Source of the DNA: Clostridiaceae bacterium
GTDB taxonomy: Bacteria; Bacillota; Clostridia; Oscillospirales; Acutalibacteraceae
NCBI GenBank assembly: GCA_016295895.1
Contig: JAEDKI010000067.1
Coordinates: 1 to 9,016 of the forward strand
DNA: 9,016 nt
Direction: 5' to 3'
The notes beneath the pieces were generated by a model. That model was not told the origin of the DNA and did no database searches. It was given only the letters and a program-made list of their open reading frames with translations. Below, piece after piece: positions 5,683 to 9,016 of this stretch (within the stretch, counting starts at the first letter, position 1; each line of letters starts with the position of its first letter). The translations under genes were made by a program, and so were the position numbers.

Positions 5683-6792
5683 TTAATTCTTCAGCGACTC
5701 CATTTTGAGATACGCATTAATAAAGCCGTCGATTTCGCCGTCCATAACAGCGTTGATATTGCCCGATTCAAAGCCCGTTCTGTGGTCTTTGGCAAGGGTG
5801 TAGGGCATGAAAACATAGGAGCGTATCTGACTGCCCCACGCAATCTCTCTCTGTTCGCCCTTGATATCGTCAATTTTATCAAGATGCTCTCTTTCCTTAA
5901 TCTCAATGAGCTTGGATTTGAGCATCTTCATGGCAACCTCACGGTTCTGGTGCTGGCTTCTCTCAACCTGACAGGCGCAGACAATGCCCGTCGGGATATG
6001 GGTGATGCGGACTGCGGACGAGGTTTTGTTAACCTTCTGACCGCCTGCACCGCTTGAACGGTAATAGTCTATCTTCAGATCATCGGGATTGATTTCAACC
6101 TCAACGGTATCATCAATTTCGGGCATAACCTCAAGAGAGGCGAAAGAAGTGTGCCTCCTGCCCGAAGAATCAAACGGAGAGATTCGCACAAGGCGGTGAA
6201 CTCCCATTTCGCCTTTAAGATAGCCGTAGGCATTCTCGCCCTCAACGAGAAGAACGGCGGATTTGAGGCCCGCTTCATCGCCGTCAAGGAAGTCAAGCAT
6301 GCTGACATTGAAGCCGTGCTTTTCGCCCCAATGCTGATACATTCTGACAAGCATCTGATTCCAATCCTGCGCTTCCGTTCCGCCTGCACCCGCATGGAAG
6401 GTGAGAATGGCGTTCTTTGAATCGTATTCGCCCGAGAGCAGAGTGCTGAGCGTCATTTCTTCAAGCTTTGAAACAAAATTGTCAACGCTCGACTTGCATT
6501 CGCCGAGCATATCGAGATCCTCCTCCTCATTTGAAAGCTCAATGAGAACGAGGGCGTCGTTATATTCGTTTTCAAGGGCGGTATAGGCGGCAACCTTATT
6601 TTTCAGACGGCTGATTTTCTGCTGAACCTTCTGGGAATTTTCAAGGTCGTTCCAAAAGCCCTCCTGCGCCGTCTGTTCTTCAAGCTCCGCAATTTCCTTG
6701 TTCATTGCGTCAAGGCCGAGAGCCTCTCTGAGCTGCTTCAATTTTTCTTCATATTCGAGCAGGGAAAGCCTTAATTCTTCAAACTGAATCAT
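5683..6792 (-). CDS. prfB: Peptide chain release factor 2
   Basis: A full-length 369-residue RF2, which recognises UGA and UAA stop codons in the ribosome and triggers peptide release. Visible landmarks are a coiled-coil N-terminal domain (about 1-115), HAGAGGTEAQDW (133-144), the stop-codon-reading SPF tripeptide (205-207), DSSGRRHTSF, the catalytic GGQ loop SSGAGGQKVNKT (247-257, GGQ 250-252) and the C-terminal HRTGFESGN segment. SPF rather than PxT identifies RF2 over RF1. The frame is continuous: codons 27-28 are CTT GAC, so the CTT-TGA-C programmed frameshift found in most bacterial prfB genes is absent. ATG 6792 has AGGAG 7 bases upstream and a good promoter. It is first in a probable operon with the cyclase-family and sugar transferase genes. 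Confidence 0.97.
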   Translation of the reverse strand: MIQFEELRLSLLEYEEKLKQLREALGLDAMNKEIAELEEQTAQEGFWNDLENSQKVQQKISRLKNKVAAYTALENEYNDALVLIELSNEEEDLDMLGECKSSVDNFVSKLEEMTLSTLLSGEYDSKNAILTFHAGAGGTEAQDWNQMLVRMYQHWGEKHGFNVSMLDFLDGDEAGLKSAVLLVEGENAYGYLKGEMGVHRLVRISPFDSSGRRHTSFASLEVMPEIDDTVEVEINPDDLKIDYYRSSGAGGQKVNKTSSAVRITHIPTGIVCACQVERSQHQNREVAMKMLKSKLIEIKEREHLDKIDDIKGEQREIAWGSQIRSYVFMPYTLAKDHRTGFESGNINAVMDGEIDGFINAYLKMESLKN

Positions 6793-6826
6793 ATAAAATC
6801 TCCTGATGTATATTATTTCACTTTAT

Positions 6827-6855
6827 ATTATAGCGAAAAAAGGCAGAAATGTAAA
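6827..6855 (-). promoter_or_regulatory. Promoter of the prfB operon
   Basis: On the minus strand TTTACA (6855-6850), a 17-base spacer and perfect TATAAT (6832-6827) lie 35 bases above the prfB ATG. AGGAG is at 6800-6804. Confidence 0.8.
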
Positions 6856-6862
6856 GAAGTTG

Positions 6863-6886
6863 CAATTATTTTTTAAATAATAATTG
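6863..6886. repeat. AT-rich 8-bp inverted repeat between divergent promoters
   Basis: CAATTATT (6863-6870) and AATAATTG (6879-6886) are perfect complements around an 8-base TTTTAAAT centre. The right arm overlaps the -35 box of the plus-strand promoter at 6884, and the left arm is a few bases from the prfB -35. It may be an operator, but in such AT-rich DNA it could also arise by chance. Confidence 0.35.
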
Positions 6887-6912
6887 AAAAATTCATATTC
6901 GTAAGGTAAAAT
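6884..6912 (+). promoter_or_regulatory. Promoter of the RING/DUF2628 membrane protein gene
   Basis: TTGAAA (6884-6889), exactly 17 bases, then TAAAAT (6907-6912). The start of transcription would fall near 6919, leaving only about 15 bases of leader and putting the ribosome site at the very 5' end of the mRNA. Confidence 0.75.
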
Positions 6913-6918
6913 ATAGTC

Positions 6919-6924
6919 AAGGAG
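6919..6924 (+). promoter_or_regulatory. Ribosome binding site fixing the TTG start of the RING protein
   Basis: AAGGAG lies 9 bases upstream of TTG 6934. The nearby ATG at 6941 is out of frame, and the Cys-rich RING motif begins at residue 8, so TTG is the credible start. Confidence 0.75.
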
Positions 6925-6933
6925 TGAATAATA

Positions 6934-8013
6934 TTGAACTATGAAAACCAAATCTGCCCTGTTTGCGGCAAGCCGCTTGCAAAGGGCGAAGATATAGTAG
7001 TCTGCCCCGTTTGCGCAACCCCTCAGCACCGTGAATGCTGGATGAAAAACGGCCGCTGTGCAAACGAAGATCTCCACGCTTCGGGCTATGTCTGGCAGAG
7101 AAGCGAAGGCAATTCCGGGCAGACCTCGGCGCCCGAAGAAAGCAACGATTCAAAAATCTGCCCCTCTTGCGGCAGCGAAAACCCGCCCGATGCGCTTCAT
7201 TGCGGCAACTGCGGAATGCTTTTCGGCTCTGCAGACGGCGTTGACCCTGACGGCAAAAAACGCTGCGCCTACTGCGGCAAAGAAAACGACGGCGATGCGA
7301 TTCATTGCAAATATTGCGGCGCACCCTTCGGCGCTCAGGCAACATTTTTTGACGCCGCTCCCTATATGAACGGCAGCGGAATTTCTCCCGATGAAAAAAT
7401 CGGCGAAAACACTGCCTCTGATCTTGCGATTTTTGTTCAGGCATCCGCCCGCCGCTATCTGCCCAAATTCAAGCGCTTTGCAAATGGCAAAAAGCTCTCG
7501 TTCAATTTTGCGGCATTTTTCTTTGCGCCGTATTGGTATTTTTTCAGAAAGCTTTATAAAGCCGGCGCATTCTTCATGGTTCTGTTTGCAACCGCTTCGC
7601 TGATGCTTTCGGGCTTAACGGGTCAGATATTGGACGAAGCGAACGCATTTATGAAAGAAGCTTATTCTTTTGACTATTCAACGGCAACAGAGGAGGAAGC
7701 CGAAGCTTTTGAACGGCAACTTTTGCAGAAAAACGAAGAATCGCTTCTCAGAATCCGCAAGCCCGCTCTGATTGTTATCGGAGTCAACACTCTGCTTCGC
7801 CTCATCTGCGCTCTGACGGCTGACCGTTTCTATTATAAAAAGGTTGTTGCCGATTCAAAGATAATAAACGACAACATCAGAGAAGAAAACACAAGAAAGC
7901 TTGCGCTTGCAAGGCGGGGCGGTCTTTCCGTGCTTGCGTTTGCGGCAAGCCTTATCGGCTACAACGCCCTGATAAGTCTGCTTGTCAGCGCAGCAAGCAT
8001 GATTTCATTCTGA
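6934..8013 (+). CDS. RING-finger / double zinc-ribbon / DUF2628-like membrane protein
   Basis: A 359-residue membrane protein with three zinc-binding modules at its cytoplasmic N-terminus. Residues 8-48 match the prokaryotic RING type (PF14446-like): Cys8/Cys11, Cys24/Cys27 within EDIVVCPVCATPQHRECW, His32/Cys35, Cys42 and perhaps His48 as last ligand. Two zinc ribbons follow, Cys76/79/90/93 and Cys111/114/125/128, each CPxCG- or CxYCG-like with CGxCGxxF endings. The C-terminal half contains the DUF2628-like stretch FNFAAFFFAPYWYFFRKLYKAG (~190-211), then hydrophobic helices at about 211-229, 277-294 and 332-356, with a charged Glu-rich segment at 236-275 between the first two. The start is TTG 6934 (AAGGAG 9 bases upstream). 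The function is unknown; the zinc modules suggest protein or nucleic-acid contacts at the membrane, and nothing shows ubiquitin-ligase activity. It is followed after 45 bases by galU, probably on the same transcript. Confidence 0.85.
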   Translation: MNYENQICPVCGKPLAKGEDIVVCPVCATPQHRECWMKNGRCANEDLHASGYVWQRSEGNSGQTSAPEESNDSKICPSCGSENPPDALHCGNCGMLFGSADGVDPDGKKRCAYCGKENDGDAIHCKYCGAPFGAQATFFDAAPYMNGSGISPDEKIGENTASDLAIFVQASARRYLPKFKRFANGKKLSFNFAAFFFAPYWYFFRKLYKAGAFFMVLFATASLMLSGLTGQILDEANAFMKEAYSFDYSTATEEEAEAFERQLLQKNEESLLRIRKPALIVIGVNTLLRLICALTADRFYYKKVVADSKIINDNIREENTRKLALARRGGLSVLAFAASLIGYNALISLLVSAASMISF

Positions 8014-8058
8014 AACCAATTCCGCAATAAATAAACAATTTACAGAGGAGAATTACAC

Positions 8059-8943
8059 ATGAAAGTCAGAAAAGCGATTATCCCTGCGGCGGGTCTCGGA
8101 ACAAGGGTTCTGCCCGCATCAAAGGCGGTTCCCAAGGAGATGCTCAATATCGTTGACAAGCCCGCCATTCAGTATATCGTTGAAGAAGCGGTTGCGGCGG
8201 GAATTGAGGATATTCTTATCATCACCAACCGTGGCAAGGGCGCAATTGAGGATCACTTTGACCATTCCTTTGAGCTTGAAGCAAATCTTGCGGGAAATCC
8301 CGCAAAAGCGGATCTGTATGAATCGGTTAAATCCGTTGCAAACCTTGCGAATATCTGTTTCATCCGTCAGAAAGAGACAAAGGGACTTGCTCATGCGATC
8401 CTCTGCGGCAAATCGTTTGTCGGCAACGAGCCTTTTGCGGTTCTCTACGGCGATGACGTTATCATTTCCGATGACCCCGTCACGGCTCAGCTTGCAAGAT
8501 GCTATGAAAAATACGGCAAAGGCGTTGTCGGCGTTAACGAAGTTCCCGAGGAGCTTATCAGGCTCTACTGCACGCTTGATGTTTCTCCGATTCCCGGCGA
8601 AAGCAGGGCGATGAACTGCCGCAAAATCATCGAAAAGCCCTCGCCCGATCAGATTCTTTCGCTCTATGCCATTCTCGGCAGAATCGTTATGCCGCCCGAA
8701 ACCTTTGAAATGATTGAAAAAGGCATTGCCGAAACTCCCGAGGGCGGCGAATTCCTGCTCACCGATGTATTCACGGAGCTTGGCATGGCAGGCAAGCTGA
8801 TGGCATATGACTTTGACGGCAAGAGATATGACATGGGCAATAAGCTCGGAATAATGAAAGCCAACTGTGAGGTTGCGCTCAATCACCCCGAAATCGGCGA
8901 CGGATTTAAAGAATATCTCAAGGAGCTTGTTAAGACTTTCTGA
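8059..8943 (+). CDS. galU: UTP--glucose-1-phosphate uridylyltransferase
   Basis: A 294-residue nucleotidyltransferase that joins UTP and glucose-1-phosphate into UDP-glucose, the precursor for glycolipids, teichoic acid decoration and exopolysaccharide. Its N-terminal signature is PAAGLGTRVLPASKAVPKEM (9-28), followed by DKPAIQYIVEEAVAAGI (33-49), ETKGLAHAI (106-114), LYGDD (129-133, metal-binding Asp), IIEKP (190-194) and GKRYDMGNKLG (254-264). Length and motif order fit GalU rather than glucose-1-phosphate thymidylyltransferase. Several usually conserved positions differ: YC in place of YG at 170-171, EFLLTD in place of EIQLTD at 231-236, and GRIV in place of GRYV at 207-210. A divergent paralogue with altered sugar preference is therefore possible. 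ATG 8059 has AGAGGAG 8 bases upstream. No separate promoter is clear in the 45-base gap after the membrane protein gene, and a strong terminator follows. Confidence 0.9.
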   Translation: MKVRKAIIPAAGLGTRVLPASKAVPKEMLNIVDKPAIQYIVEEAVAAGIEDILIITNRGKGAIEDHFDHSFELEANLAGNPAKADLYESVKSVANLANICFIRQKETKGLAHAILCGKSFVGNEPFAVLYGDDVIISDDPVTAQLARCYEKYGKGVVGVNEVPEELIRLYCTLDVSPIPGESRAMNCRKIIEKPSPDQILSLYAILGRIVMPPETFEMIEKGIAETPEGGEFLLTDVFTELGMAGKLMAYDFDGKRYDMGNKLGIMKANCEVALNHPEIGDGFKEYLKELVKTF

Positions 8944-8962
8944 TTCTACATATAATATTAAT

Positions 8963-9016
8963 CGGGCAGTCCTGCGGAATTAACCGCACGGGCTGCCCGT
9001 TATTATTTATTGTATT
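8963..9016 (+). terminator. Intrinsic terminator after galU
   Basis: An outer stem CGGGCAG (8963-8969) with CTGCCCG (8993-8999) continues through T-G, C-G and C-G pairs and, past one bulged C, TGCGG with CCGCA around an AATTAA loop. This makes about 15 pairs, followed by TTATTATTTATTGTATT to the window end. The stem starts 20 bases after the galU stop codon. Confidence 0.85.

Noticed and set aside
6917..7444. 175-residue minus-strand Arg-rich open frame
   Set aside because: It is antisense to the Cys-rich zinc-finger coding region, which explains the Arg-rich low-complexity translation. It also has no ribosome site.
8119..8886. 255-residue minus-strand open frame opposite galU
   Set aside because: The long open frame is a by-product of galU codon use. 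It carries no recognisable motifs, and galU on the plus strand is unmistakable.
1..9016. CRISPR array, tRNA, rRNA, insertion sequence or phage attachment site
   Set aside because: No regularly spaced repeats, no cloverleaf or rRNA core sequence, no transposase or integrase motif and no long direct repeats were seen in reading the window.

Overview
The window looks like chromosomal DNA from a Gram-positive, low-to-mid GC anaerobe of the Clostridia, most likely an Oscillospiraceae/Ruminococcaceae-type gut bacterium. This is inferred from strong AGGAG-type ribosome binding sites, sigma-A-type promoters, TTG starts, a lipoprotein with a Thr-rich linker, a VanY-type carboxypeptidase and a RING/zinc-ribbon/DUF2628 membrane protein. 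No rRNA, tRNA, CRISPR array, transposase or phage gene is visible. Eight protein genes fill almost everything, and no gap between genes exceeds about 220 bases.

Layout. (1) Bases 3-872 (+) hold the 3' part of a CASTOR/POLLUX-like channel or NAD-binding-domain gene, followed by a 9-bp inverted repeat and a strong bidirectional terminator. This left end is visibly AT-richer than the rest. (2) Bases 1091-3422 (-) carry a membrane-embedded M28 zinc peptidase and, downstream of it with its own promoter, a lipoprotein of unknown function. (3) A divergent promoter region with overlapping -35 boxes separates the peptidase from a VanY-type (M15) D,D-carboxypeptidase (3556-4431, +). (4) The carboxypeptidase runs tail-to-tail, with one base between stop codons, into a minus-strand cluster read as prfB (release factor 2), then a cyclase-family metal hydrolase, then a monotopic phosphoglycosyl transferase (6792 down to 4433). 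(5) A second divergent promoter region separates prfB from a RING-finger/zinc-ribbon/DUF2628 membrane protein (6934-8013, +) and galU (8059-8943, +), which ends at a strong terminator.

How the genes fit together. Several products belong to the cell envelope. GalU makes UDP-glucose, the phosphoglycosyl transferase starts a lipid-linked glycan, and the VanY-type enzyme trims peptidoglycan stem peptides. The lipoprotein and the M28 peptidase sit at or in the membrane. I do not see one integrated novel system. The points most worth a second look are the M28 peptidase whose first two zinc ligands are separated by a predicted transmembrane hairpin, the eukaryote-like RING finger on a membrane protein, the prfB gene that lacks the usual programmed frameshift, and the compact overlapping divergent promoters.
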